Origin: Euphorbia lathyris
Taxonomy: Eukaryota; Streptophyta; Magnoliopsida; Malpighiales; Euphorbiaceae
DNA: 64,000 bases
Direction: 5' to 3'
Assembly (NCBI RefSeq): GCF_963576675.1
Contig: NC_088913.1
Span: 77,437,001 to 77,501,000, forward strand
This document shows, in pieces, positions 1 through 10,899 of the stretch (within the stretch, counting starts at the first letter, position 1; each line of letters begins with the position of its first letter). The translations under genes were made by a program, and so were the position numbers. Below the pieces are notes generated by a model. The model searched no databases. It was given only the letters and a program-made list of their open reading frames with translations, and was not told where the DNA came from.

Positions 1-1392
1 ATTACCTATGTTTATATACATAAATACACATATATATACAATTAATTTCATGCATTTTAACATTTAATTAATCAAACAATCATCAATCAATCAATTAATA
101 AAATATAAACATACCATCTTGTATATGACTCGATTTACTTCAAACACAAAATTATAATTTACTATCTTTATTTTTAAGGGCCCAGCTAGACCTAAGTTAA
201 ATATACTCAATGGTCTCATGGTTAACAATATTTCAACGTACATGTACGCTATCGCCTCCAGTTAATGATTTCTTTATCTTTTTTTTTTTAATACGGTACT
301 GCTATCGCCCCCAGTTTCAGGACACAGTATAAACTCAATTAGAGTAAAATAACACCCTACTCAGATGCCTGTGATCACAGTGTCAACAAACCTCCAGACC
401 ATTGAATACACTCACTCAAGCTAGCTATATTTATGTTTTGTTCTAACTCAAATATAATCCAATACAATTTCGTAATTCATAATCTTCTGAACTCATATAC
501 ATTTTCATTCTATCATGACATAATTTCACAGCTAATACCTCAATAAGTAAATACATGAGCAACATGATTTTAAAAGGAACAAAGCCTTATTTCAATAAAT
601 TCAACCATACAGAGAACATTTGAAACTACACATCTCAAATCATCATATATATAAATCAAGTACCAATTAAATGATAACCAAATACTCAAAATTCATTCAA
701 CATACATTTTATTATTCGATGACAAAAATATTAGTAGACACCCACATAAAATATAAATATATATAAACATAAACAATTAAGTTTACCTCTCATCCCAAAA
801 AGCTAATCAAATTATTCGGGTTCTAATTGACCCGTTACTGGTTGCTCCGAGTTTCACTGAAGATACCGGAATCGTGAACCGAGACTATCACGAGATAGCC
901 AACAATCTGAGGAATCCAAAACTACACTCCTTTTATAACTAAAACCGCCTAAAATGTCGGGATCTGACACTTCACCGGTGAAAAGAACAGGCTTCGATCT
1001 TTATATTTTTCAGTCAGAAAAATATCAATATTGATCTTAAAATCGTCCTCACAAAACAAAGAATTTAATGGTATAATTTTCGTTTGAAGAAGTGGCCAGA
1101 ATAAGGAACTATGAAGGAAATTAGGAAAAAAGAGCAAAGTAAATCGAAATTCCATGGTGGCTGCAAAACGTTCTCCTCTAAACTAAACCCTTCCCCCAAA
1201 AAATATAAACCTACCTACTTAGAATAACTAATTATAATAATTATAATAATATAAAATAAATAGTAATAATAAATAGTTGTGTGGTTGTATTTCATAATAA
1301 TTTGAATACTTATATTTTTTTTAATAACATAATCATAATATATATTAAAATTTTATTTTGTAAAATATACCTATAAAATTACGGATGTTACA
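1..1392 (-). repeat. Partial LTR (3' LTR of the minus-strand element)
   Basis: Matches 7284-8669 nearly base for base, with a few substitutions and small indels. It ends in GGATGTTACA. About 377 bases of this LTR lie beyond the window start. The small open frame at 949-1155 is inside the LTR and is not a gene. Confidence 0.9.
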
Positions 1393-1393
1393 G

Positions 1394-1407
1394 TTCTATC
1401 CTCCTTA
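1394..1407 (-). other. Polypurine tract
   Basis: Directly inside the LTR at 1392. On the minus strand the bases read AAGGAGGATAGAAC next to the LTR start TGTAACATCC. This is where plus-strand DNA synthesis is primed in LTR elements. Confidence 0.65.
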
Positions 1408-1533
1408 AAAGAAATTTCGGCCTCGAATTTTTTTTGTGAAACATCACCTCAAAAAAAAAACACGGAAGATTATGATCTATCATGCTTCCGTTACGCTATT
1501 CTAATAACCTGACATATTACTAACTATGTACTA

Positions 1534-1770
1534 AGAGGCTGTTTGTTTTAACTTTTGAAGGTGTGGTTTGCTGTTTTTTTTTTTACTTTTCGGAACTACT
1601 TTTTGCCTTTCAAGTCTAAACAGAAGATAAAAAAGCTTTTAGTAAAAAAAACCGAAACAGCTGCTTTTTAGATAAAAATCAACTAATATTTGCTGCTTAT
1701 CCGTAAAAGCAAACAGGAAACAACTAACAGCAACAACAAATAGCTAACAGGAGCAGCTAAACGAGCCTTA
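1534..1770. repeat. Possible hAT-like MITE
   Basis: Begins TAAGAGGCTGTTTG and ends in the approximate inverse AAACGAGCCTTA. The interior is built of AACAGC/GCTGTT words, a style seen in hAT-type MITEs. A related end lies near 6715-6730, so the two may belong to one interrupted element. No convincing target duplication was found. Confidence 0.35.
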
Positions 1771-2138
1771 AATACTGTTGGGTAACAAATAGAAAATAGC
1801 TGCTGATAACTGATTGTAGACGAAACAGCTGCTGTCTTCTACTATCAGCACCATTTTGCTGCTTTTTGTTAAAAGCAGTTGCTGATTCTTTTTATTTTAC
1901 TTAAATACCCCTCCTCCCTTCATGCGGCAATTTTTTTTTTTCTTATTTCTACTATGCATACATAACTCTATAAATTTTTGGCATCTCTTCCAATTTTCCA
2001 GTGATACCAAATGTAAGACTTTTGCCTTGGAAACGAGTTTTCCATCAAGGTAAGTAGATGATCATAAGCTCCATTATATATTATATATTATGTATGGTCA
2101 ATCATAAAAATAAATAAAACAATTATATATTGACACAG

Positions 2139-2170
<32 letters not shown>

Positions 2171-2331
2171 TAATAAAATTTAACCATTTTCTTTTCTATC
2201 ATAGCTATAAAACCCACACTTATATATATATATATATATAGAGGAGGGCTCTTGTGAGAACCCTTTCTTAGGTGAGAACACTTGCTTAGGTGAGAACTAC
2301 CTAAAACTACGTAGTTTTGAGTCTAAAAATT

Positions 2332-2412
2332 AAAAAAAAAATACTGCTGCCAAGGGGTTTGAACCTTGGACCTTTTGTTTACACTCCTTATTACTTACCA
2401 CTGAGCTAATTA
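2332..2412 (-). ncRNA. tRNA-like Pol III unit, left arm
   Basis: On the minus strand an A-box TAGCTCAGTGG (2408 to 2398) is followed about 33 bases later by a B-box core GGTTCAAACC (2365 to 2356). A 6-bp T-arm-like stem (CCAAGG/CCTTGG) surrounds the B-box, and a run of ten T follows (2341 to 2332). Spacing and order match an internal RNA polymerase III promoter with terminator. A full cloverleaf is not evident, so this is a tRNA-like sequence and not a tRNA gene. Transcription is not shown. Confidence 0.45.
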
Positions 2413-4351
2413 CTTTTCTTGTGTGTTATGTCGCGCGTTGATTAATATACCACTGCACTTCTAGCTTCTATTGTTTAATATTTGATGCATGCACTTATTA
2501 ATATCGATTTAAATGTGCATTATAATGAATTATTAATAGAAAAAAAAGAAACGTGCATAATAATTAATTATTAATAGAAAAAAAATCCAAGAACATGCTC
2601 TAATTTCTTATTTATTTAATTCCTCCATATTTTTGTAATTTATGTTTTAAAATGTTAAGGACGATGTTCTAAATATTGTTTAATATTTGACGCATGCACT
2701 TATTAATATCGATTAAATATGCATAATAATGAATTATTAATAGAAAAAAAAAGAAATATGCATAATAATGAATTATTAATAAAAAAAAGAAATATGCATA
2801 ATAATGAATTATTAATAGAAAAAAATACAGGAACATGCTCTAATTTTTTATTTAATTCCTCTATATTTTTGTAATTTATGTTATATAAGAAAATATACGT
2901 TATGTTTTTTCGAACATGAGTTATAAATTATATTATAGAACAAACACGAACTATAAAGTTTAGAACGTACGATATATTTTTTAGAACATACGTCATGTTT
3001 TTTTAGAACATGTGTTATGTTTTTTCGAACATGAGTTATAAATTATATTATAGAACAAATGAAAAAACGATCCAGATATCTACTGATTTTTTTAAAACAT
3101 TATACTTAATTTTTGGAACATAAACTATAAACTTTAGAACATGTGTTATGTTTTTTAGAACATGCGTTACGTTTTTTCGAACATGAGTTATAAATTATAT
3201 TATAGAACAAATGCAAAAATGATCGAGATATATACTGATTTTTTTAAACATTATACTTAATTTGGAGAACATAAATTATAAAGTTTAGAATTATGTAACA
3301 TTATTTAGAATTCCGTCCTTAACATTTAAAAACATAAATTACAAAAAATATAGAGGAATTAAATAAATAAAAAATTGGAGCATGTTTTTGGATTTTTTTG
3401 TTCTATTAATAATTCATTATTATGCACATTTCTTTTTTTTCTATTAATAATTTATTATTATGCACATTTAATCGATATTTAATAAGTGCATATGTCTAAT
3501 ATTAAACAATAGAAGCTACATGGATAATGGTATATTAATCAGCGCGCTCCATAATGGATAAGGAAAACAATTGTTGTTTTAAAAAAACAGTAAATATATG
3601 GACCATTTTTGCATTTGTTCTATAATATAATTTATAACTCATATTCTAAATAACATAACGTATGTTCTAAAGTTTATAGTTTGTGCTCCAAAAATTAAGT
3701 ATAATGTTCTAAAAAATCAGTAAATATCTGGATTGTTTTTTCATTTGTTCCAAAAATATAATTTATAACTCATGTTCGAAAAAACATAACACATGTTCTA
3801 AAAAACATAACGTATGTTCTAAAGTTTGTAGTTTGTGTTCCAAAAATTAAGTATAATGTTCTAAAAAAATCAGTAGATATTTGGATCGTTTTTTCATTTT
3901 TTCCAAAAATATAATTTATAACTCATGTTCGAAAAAACATAACACATGTTCTAAAAAACATAACGTATGTTCTAAAAAATATGTCGTACGTTCTAAACTT
4001 CATAGTTCGCGTTTTAAAAGTTAAAATATATGTTGTTTCAAAAAAAAAGTTAAATTATATGTTATAACGTATGTTTAAAAAAATATATTTTCTTATATAA
4101 CATAAATTACAAAATATAAAGGAATTAAATAAATAAGAAATTGGAGCATGTTCTTGAATTTTTTCTATTAATAATTCATTATTATGCACATTTTTTTTTC
4201 TATTAATAATTCATTATTATGCACATTTCTTTTTTTTCTATTAATAATTCATTATTATGCATATTTAATCAATATTAATAAATGCATGTGTCAAATATTA
4301 AACAATGAAAGCTACAGTGCGATGGTATATTAATCAGCGCGGCACATATTA

Positions 4352-4440
4352 CATAAGGAAAGTAATTGGCTCAGTGGTAAGTAATTTGGAGTGTAAACAA
4401 GTAGTCCAAGGTTCAAACCTCCATGGCAGCATCGTTTTTT
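4352..4440 (+). ncRNA. tRNA-like Pol III unit, right arm
   Basis: Inverted partner of the unit at 2332-2412. The A-box TGGCTCAGTGG (4367-4377) matches the consensus. The B-box-like GGTTCAAACCT is at 4410-4420, and a T6 run at 4435-4440 would stop RNA polymerase III. The T-arm stem is weaker than in the left copy. Both units point outward from the element. Confidence 0.45.
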
Positions 4441-4531
4441 GTTTAATTTTTAGACTCAAAACTACGTAGTTTTAGTAGTTCTCACCTAAGAAAGTGTCTT
4501 CACCTAAGAGGAGGTTCTCACTTGATCCCTC

Positions 4532-4534
<3 letters not shown>

Positions 4535-4572
<38 letters not shown>
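4535..4572. repeat. (TA)n microsatellite shared by two elements
   Basis: A 38-base pure TA tract separates the two inverted-repeat elements. Further TA tracts lie at 2139-2167, 2221-2240 and 6492-6524. Confidence 0.9.
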
Positions 4573-4574
<2 letters not shown>

Positions 4575-6491
4575 AGAGATCATTTGTGACACATCTCTTA
4601 TGATGTGACAAACCTTATTGTGTGACAAGGACCAATTTTGTAATTAACCAAAAGGAGGTGGCAAATTTGTAAATAAAAGGAAAAAGAAAATTGTTTTATT
4701 TTTTTTCTTTAAAATGCATTTTCCCACCTTTTCCAACCTCGTTTTTCAAAAAGTTTTATACCGTTGGACTCGTCTTAATTAAACGGTCATTTTAAGATCC
4801 ATGAAGCTCAAGTAAAAAAAATTCCGGTGAACGGAATCCGGGTGGGCGTTTTCCGGCAAGAAACAAAGTGTCCAGAAAATTCTTAAAAAATTCCAGAAAA
4901 TGTAAAACATTATTCTAAGAAACTTTAATTCTTGAGTCAAAGCGAGCTTTCTTACGGTTTAGTCCCAATAAAACGTTTTCCTTAATTTTATCCATTTTAC
5001 ATGCTTCAACAATTTGTTGGGTAAAAACTGTAAGGAATCTCGCTTTGAGCCAAGAATTAAAGTTTCTTAAAATAATGTTTTACATGTTTTGGAATTTTTT
5101 GATAATTTTCTGAACACATTTTTTGTCCTACTTACGTTGTTCCAAATCAATATACCATTTGTTCCAACATAATATTTATATTGTTCCAACATAAAATTGT
5201 TTTATTTATTTTCTTTAAAATATATTTTTCTGACATTTCTAACCTCGTTTTTCGAAAATTTTTATACTATTAGACTTGTTTAAATTAGAAAGTCATTTTA
5301 AGATCCCTGAAGCTCAAGTAAAAAAAATTCCGGTGAACGGAATCCGAGTTGGCGTTTTCTGGCAAGAAAAAAAGTGTCCAGAAAATTCTCAAAAAAATTC
5401 AGAAAATGTAAAACATTATTCTAAGAAACTTTAATCCTTGGGTCGAAGCGAGATTTCTTACGGTTTAGTCCTAATAAAACTGTTCCTTAATTTTATCCAT
5501 TTTACATGCTTCAACAATTTATTGGGTCAAAACTGTAAGGAATTTCACTTTGAGCCAAGAATTAAAGTTTCTTAAAATGATGTTTTACATGTTTTTGAAT
5601 TTTTTGATAATTTTCTGGACACGTTTTTTGTCCCACTTACATTGTTCCAAATCAGTGTACCATTTGTTCCAAATCAGTGTACCATTTGTTCCAAATCAGT
5701 GTACCATTTGTTCCAACATAATACTTGTATTGTTCCAACAGAAAAATGTTTTATTTCTCTTCTTTAAAATACATTTTCCCGACATTTCTAACCTTGGTTT
5801 TCAAAAAAAATTATACTATTAGAATCGTCTAAATTAGACGGTCATTTTAAGATTCCTGAAGCTCAAGTAAAAAAAATTCCGGTGAGCGGAATCCGAGTGA
5901 GCGTTTTTTGGCGAGAAACAAAGTGCCCAAGAAAATTCTCAAAAAATTCTAGAAAATGTAAAACATTATTCTAAGAAACTTTAATTCTTGGATCAAAGCG
6001 GGATTTCTTACGGTATAGTCCCAAAAAATTGTTGAAGCATATAAAATGGATAAAATTAAGGAAAAAGTTTTATTGGGACTAAACTGTAAGAAATCTCATT
6101 TCGACCCAAGAATTAAAGTTTCTTAGAATAATTGTTTACATTTTCTGAAATTTTTTAAGAATTTTTTGGATACTTTTTTTCTCACCGGAAAACATCCACC
6201 CGAATTCCGTTCACCGGAAATTTTTTTACTTGAGCTTCATGGATCTTAAAATGACCGTTTAATTAAGACGAGTCCAACGGTATAAAATTTTTTGAAAAAT
6301 GAGATTGGAAAAGTTAGGAAAATGCATTTTAAAGAAAAAAAATAAAACAATTTTCTCTATCATCTCTTTCATTTTATTTACCAATTTGTCACCTTGTCCT
6401 TTTTAATTATCATCAAAACTACGTAGTTTTGTTATGTCACACAATAAGCTCCTTGTCACAACTTAAACCCTTGTCACGCTGGATCTCACCC
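4573..6491. mobile_element. Second inverted-repeat element in a (TA)n tract
   Basis: The left end reads GGAGAGATCATTTGTGACA and the reverse of the right end reads GGGTGAGATCCAGCGTGACA. Inside, a block of about 0.5 kb is repeated in direct orientation (starts near 4703, 5210 and 5757). A shorter inverted arm (about 6030-6400) then folds back on it. A 22-base unit containing AATCAGTGTACCATTTG is present three times at 5645-5712. The palindrome AAACTACGTAGTTT near the right end (about 6417-6430) is shared with the neighbouring element. No coding frame is convincing. Confidence 0.7.
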
Positions 6492-6523
<32 letters not shown>

Positions 6524-6888
6524 TTATTGATGCTTGCAGTTGTATCATATTTATATATTAATTAATTTAAAATATTTCCATATTAGTCATTTTACATATT
6601 AACAACAACAATTAATTGTAATTTTACTAAACACTAACAATCAAAGAGTAAACAACAAACAACAAAAGCAAACAATAAACAGCAACAGCAAACAAAAAAA
6701 CCACAACAGCTGAATCAAATGGTCCCTAATTGATTGGCCAACAGTGTCATTCCCACTGGATGATGTGATTATGAAATATGAAAACAAGAATATTAAATAT
6801 CCTCTTAATGCATGCATGTTTTTGTTATGATCTAGGTCCTAGGAATGACATACTATCTCTACGAGTCCCTAGGAATCGTAAAACTGAC

Positions 6889-6900
6889 GCTCTAATACCA
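6889..6900 (-). other. Primer binding site (tRNA-iMet type)
   Basis: On the minus strand TGGTATTAGAGC, one base from the usual plant initiator-Met site TGGTATCAGAGC. It lies six bases inside the LTR edge at 6907 and fixes the element's orientation. Confidence 0.75.
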
Positions 6901-6906
6901 ATTAAA

Positions 6907-8669
6907 TGTAACCTCCATCCCGGGTCACATTAAAAATACACACGAATCCAATCAATTATCATAATTGCATACAAAGAGCAACATAATTAAATAAAGTGTC
7001 CTTATTCATTATTGCCTATCAAAATAAATATTCAAACGGTTCAGCAACCAATAAAATAATACAATCGATCAATAAAAGTTCACTTAATCTAAACAAAGTA
7101 ATCCAATTCAATAATCATTAAATCCTAATAAATGTTCATAAAATTTCTAATGAGAATGAGACGCTTGTGCTGGCCAACCTGAATGCAGAATGAAACTGAG
7201 AAAAACTAGCAAATAGGAATCTTCTGAACCTAGCCTGAAAATTTCAACGTGGCAAGGGGTGAGCTGCCAACTCAATAAGCATAATTACCTATGTTTATAT
7301 ACATAAATACACATATATATACAATTAATTTCATGCATTTTAACATTTAATTAATCAAACAATCATCAATCAATCAATTAATAAAATATAAACATACCAT
7401 CTTGTATATGACTCGATTTACTTCAAACACAAAATTATAATTACTATCTTTATTTTTAAGGGCCCATCTAGACCTAAGTTAAATATACTCAATGGTCTCA
7501 TGGTTAACAATATTTCAACGTACATGTACGCTATCGCCTCCAGTTAATGATTTCTTTATCTTTTTTTTAATACGGTACTGCTATCGCCCCCAGTTTCAGG
7601 ACAAAGTATAAACTCAATTAGAGTAAAATAACACCCTACTCAGGTGCCTGTGATCACAGTGTCAACAAACCTTCAGACCATTGAATACACTCACTCAAGC
7701 TAGCTATATTTATGTTTTGTTCTAACTCAAATATAATCCAATACAATTTCGTAATTCATAATCTTCTGAACTCATATACATTTTCATTCTATCATGACAT
7801 AATTTCACAGCTAATACCTCAATAAGTAAATACATGAGCAACATGATTTTAAAAGGAACAAAGCCTTATTTCAATAAATTCAACCATACAGAGAACATTT
7901 GAAACTACACATCTCAAATCATCATATATATAAATCAAGTACCAATCAATGATAACCAAATACTCAAAGTTCATTCAACATACATTTTATTATTCGATGA
8001 CAAAAATATTAATAGATACCCACATAAACATATAAATATATATAAACATAAACAATTAAGTTTACCTCTCATCCCAAAAAGCTAATCAAATTATTCGGGT
8101 TCTAATTGACCCGTTACTGGTTGCTCCGAGTTTCACTGAAGATACCGGAATCGTGAACCGAGACTATCACGAGATAGCCAACAATCTGAGGAATCCAAAA
8201 CTACACTCCTTTCACAACTAAAACCGCCTAAAATGTCAGGATCTGACACTTTACCGGTGAAAAGAACAGGTTCGATCTCTATATTTTTCAGTCAGAAAAA
8301 TATCAATATTGGTCTTAAAATCTTCCTCACAAAATAAAGAATTTAATGGTATAATTTTTATTTGAAGAAGTGGCCGGAATAAGGAACTACGAAGAATTAG
8401 GAAGAAAGAGCAAAGTAAATCGAAATTCGATGGTGGCTGCAAAACGTTCTCCTCTAAACTAAACCCTTCCCCCAAAAAATAATAAACCTACCTACGTAGA
8501 ATAACTAATTATAATAATTATAATAATATAAAATAAATAGTAATAATAAATAGTTGTGTGGTTGTATTTCATAATAATTTGAATACTTATATTTTTTTGA
8601 ATAACATAATCATAATATATATTAAAATTTTATTTTGTAAAATATACCTATAAAATTACGGATGTTACA
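6907..8669 (-). repeat. Complete LTR (5' LTR of the minus-strand element)
   Basis: The 1763-base LTR begins TGTAACCTCC and ends GGATGTTACA in plus orientation. It is duplicated at the window start. It was inserted into the Copia-derived sequence that resumes at 8670. Confidence 0.85.
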
Positions 8670-8965
8670 GATGTAGTGTTTTCTAAAAACACCTTTCCCC
8701 TAAGGAAAGACAAACAGTGTGATGCAACTAGTGCTTCTTCTTCATTACCTATTCCTACTCCAACTGTGTCTGCTTCATCTCTACCTCAGGATGAGAATGA
8801 AATGATGCTGCTCTAGAACCTAGGAGAAGCAAAAGAAGAAGAATAGAAAATAGCTTTGGACTAGATTTCATTTCAGCCTTTCTATTAGAAAACCCAAACA
8901 ACATTACTGATGAAATTATGTCTGCCTATCTAATAGAAGAAGACCCAAGGTGTACGCATGGCCTT
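8670..8965 (+). pseudogene. Copia pol remnant (linker before reverse transcriptase)
   Basis: From about 8816 one frame reads EPRRSKRRR..., then FGLDFISAFLLE, then DEIMSAYLIEEDPR. This is the typical Ser/Arg-rich linker and the start of the RT region in Copia polyproteins. The preceding part is rich in Ser and Pro. Stops interrupt the frame and no RT catalytic core follows. The left end is cut by the LTR element. Confidence 0.55.
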
Positions 8966-9234
8966 CAAAAGCGTTGTAATGTATTATCGCGGAACAACAA
9001 AAGTTTTTAAGGTTATTTACGTGTTGTGGGGGTCTAGGATGAAGTTTTAGAAGTTCAAGAGTAATTCACTTCTAAAACGTCACCCTGTTGCCTCATCTCA
9101 CTACGTATCAATTCAATCGAAAGACATTGATACTTAAGTTCTTCATAACCTCATCCTATTCTTTTTATTTGTCCAGAAAAATTATCTTCTTTGTACTATT
9201 TTAAAATTGTTTTTATAAAGCTATTTGTGGGGAT

Positions 9235-9930
9235 TGTTAGAAAAATGGCTTTGAAACTTTGGTGTGTTGAATAAAAAATGGCTTTGAAAGTGTGGGGTAT
9301 ATTTGTCTTTAAGCACTTTGCTCACAAGAGCACTTTTACAATCCCACATGGGAAACTTATAACCCTTTGAGTGGGTATATATAGAATTGGGCTTTAGAAG
9401 CCTTTAAATTGTGTTAAGTGGTTTTTAGCAAATATACCGCTCACGCTCGCTCGTTCGTTCGTTCGCGCGACGCCCGCCCGTCCCGACTGGACTGGACCCG
9501 AATTTTATAATATTTTTTATCCGTTTCAACTTCTTTGAATTTTTCTTCAGCAATTTAATTAGTAAAAAACGGAACCTTGTCTATCTCCTGGTCTCACTCC
9601 ACGTTCTAACGTGTATATGAACGTTCTAACGTTCATATTTCTGTGGCCTATAAATACAATAAGTTTCCAGCTTTCTACACACAGTTTTTCTCTCAATCAT
9701 ATTTCTGGGCAATTAAAAAATACTCTTTTGCTGTTCTACAATCTTCGACTTTGAGTGCACAGGTTCGAAGATTTCTGTGTTAACCTTGGGGAGCTAACGG
9801 AGTAACAGATTGCACCTCGGTCTATCGAAATCGCTTTCAAGCCAGTGGTCACCGCCACGGCACAGTTCGATTTCCGTTCTTAATTTCAATTTTTTTTTTC
9901 TGTAACCCTCGTTTGTTTCCTACAGAGAGA
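9235..9930 (+). repeat. Probable Copia LTR
   Basis: TGTTAGAAAAATGG starts right after GTGGGGAT, a plausible polypurine tract. It contains a GC-rich run of CGCTCGTTCGTTCG type (about 9440-9470) and a TATA-like CTATAAATACA (about 9650). The left edge is fairly clear. The right edge is uncertain and set near a CTACA at about 9930. It probably belongs with the pol remnant at 8670-8965. Confidence 0.45.
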
Positions 9931-10329
9931 ACATCTGTCCTGCTCTCTAGGTATTCCTCCTATTCTTGCGGCCGCCCACCTCCACCTCCTCTGCTCTCTA
10001 CTTTCTTCTTTCTTCCATTTCCTTTTTCTCCTTTTCCAAACTTGATTTTTAATACCTTAAACTAGAACAAAGTAACCAGATCTAATCGGAGGAGGGAGAA
10101 GGAAGCTTGTCTTCCTTCTTCCTCCTCCCATCTATGGTTGTATTTCTGTCTTTCTAGCTTGTTAGTGTTTATTTTTGTTTTCCGTTGAAAACCCATACCT
10201 TTCATCGGATTTTCTCCATCTGATTCGCATTTGTTAGCTATATCTCTGTCGTTTACGCTTTTTTCAGATTTAGCAAGAGCGAAAACATGTTATTTTATAC
10301 GTAGATATACATATAGAGTGTTACACGAT

Positions 10330-10899
10330 GGCCCATGGCTTTTTTAACGGAATATGGTCATCCTTACTGGAGTGCATGGTAATGAAATACCATTAGAGAT
10401 TCCTTTGTCCCGCTGTCCGATATGGGTGCGTGTATATGATCTCCCATTGAACCAAAGAAACCCAACCATACTTCAGTCTATCTAAAGGGGAAGCTGGGTG
10501 GATCTCTTTCTGGTATGAAAGGTTGTCAAACTACTGCTACTAGTGTGGCATCCTGGACCTAATTACGAAGACTCTGAGCAAATGCTAGAGGGTCTGGAAG
10601 TTGAGGATTGGCCACATAGGGCTATACTGCGTGCCTCTCCAGTGAAAATACAGAGTTCACGAAATTTTCATATTGGGGACAACAAAGCTACTGGGAAACA
10701 ATATGCTGAAGCAAGTGAAGCTTCATGCAGTACAGTAATGCAGAAAATACATGAACAGTCTGAAGTCAAATGTAAACTACAGATGACAGTTTATAATACA
10801 GATATGAAAAGTGAGCGATTGGGGAATGCTGATGTCAACAAAGACAACAACCCAATTCCACCTACGACAAGTAATCCAGGAAATGCCTTTCAGGAATAA
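10330..10899 (+). pseudogene. LINE ORF1 remnant (DUF4283-type)
   Basis: A frame near 10400 reads PLSRCPIWVRVYDLPLNQRN, which matches the PxWVRVxGLP part of plant LINE ORF1 proteins. It continues after stops into 10543-10899 with DWPHRAILRASPVK, resembling the end of the zinc-knuckle region (W.RASP). The CCHC knuckle itself is lost and the N-terminus is missing. The C/T-rich sequence at 9935-10140 may be the 5' leader. RT is absent. The intact counterpart of this domain is in the LINE at 41-42 kb. Confidence 0.5.

Larger units (their letters stand above)
2241..4534. mobile_element. Large inverted-repeat element in a (TA)n tract
   Basis: The ends are inverted copies: the left reads GAGGAGGGCTCTTGTGAG and the reverse of the right reads GGGGAGGGATCAAGTGAG. 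The inversion continues inward for hundreds of bases through a palindrome (AAACTACGTAGTTT), a tRNA-like unit and runs of ATTAATAATTCATTATTATGC. The middle holds several diverged direct and inverted copies of a block with GAACATGAGTTATAAATTAT. Both sides abut pure TA repeats (2221-2240 and 4535-4572), which suggests TA-directed insertion. No transposase frame is present, so it is non-autonomous, and I cannot assign it to a superfamily with confidence. Confidence 0.75.
1..8669 (-). mobile_element. Non-coding LTR retrotransposon, left end outside the window
   Basis: Two long, nearly identical direct repeats (1-1392 and 6907-8669) flank 5.5 kb. The order primer site, LTR ends and polypurine tract shows that the element runs on the minus strand. 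No gag or pol frame can be read inside. Apart from two inverted-repeat elements (2241-6491), only about 1.26 kb of interior is left. I infer an internally deleted, non-autonomous Gypsy-like element. The Gypsy assignment rests only on the LTR ends (TGTAAC...GTTACA read on the minus strand) and the style of the polypurine tract. The left flank is outside the window, so the target duplication cannot be checked. Confidence 0.75.

Noticed and set aside
949..1155. Open frame on the minus strand, with a counterpart at 8251-8475
   Set aside because: Both lie in the two LTRs and differ by frame-changing indels. They are not genes.
4352..4440. True tRNA gene
   Set aside because: A-box, B-box and terminator are there, but no complete cloverleaf with acceptor stem and anticodon arm can be drawn. 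Kept as tRNA-like only.
5550..5822. 90-codon frame on the plus strand
   Set aside because: It falls in the tandem-inverted repeat of a non-coding element. It is Phe/Leu-rich and spans a triplicated 22-base unit.
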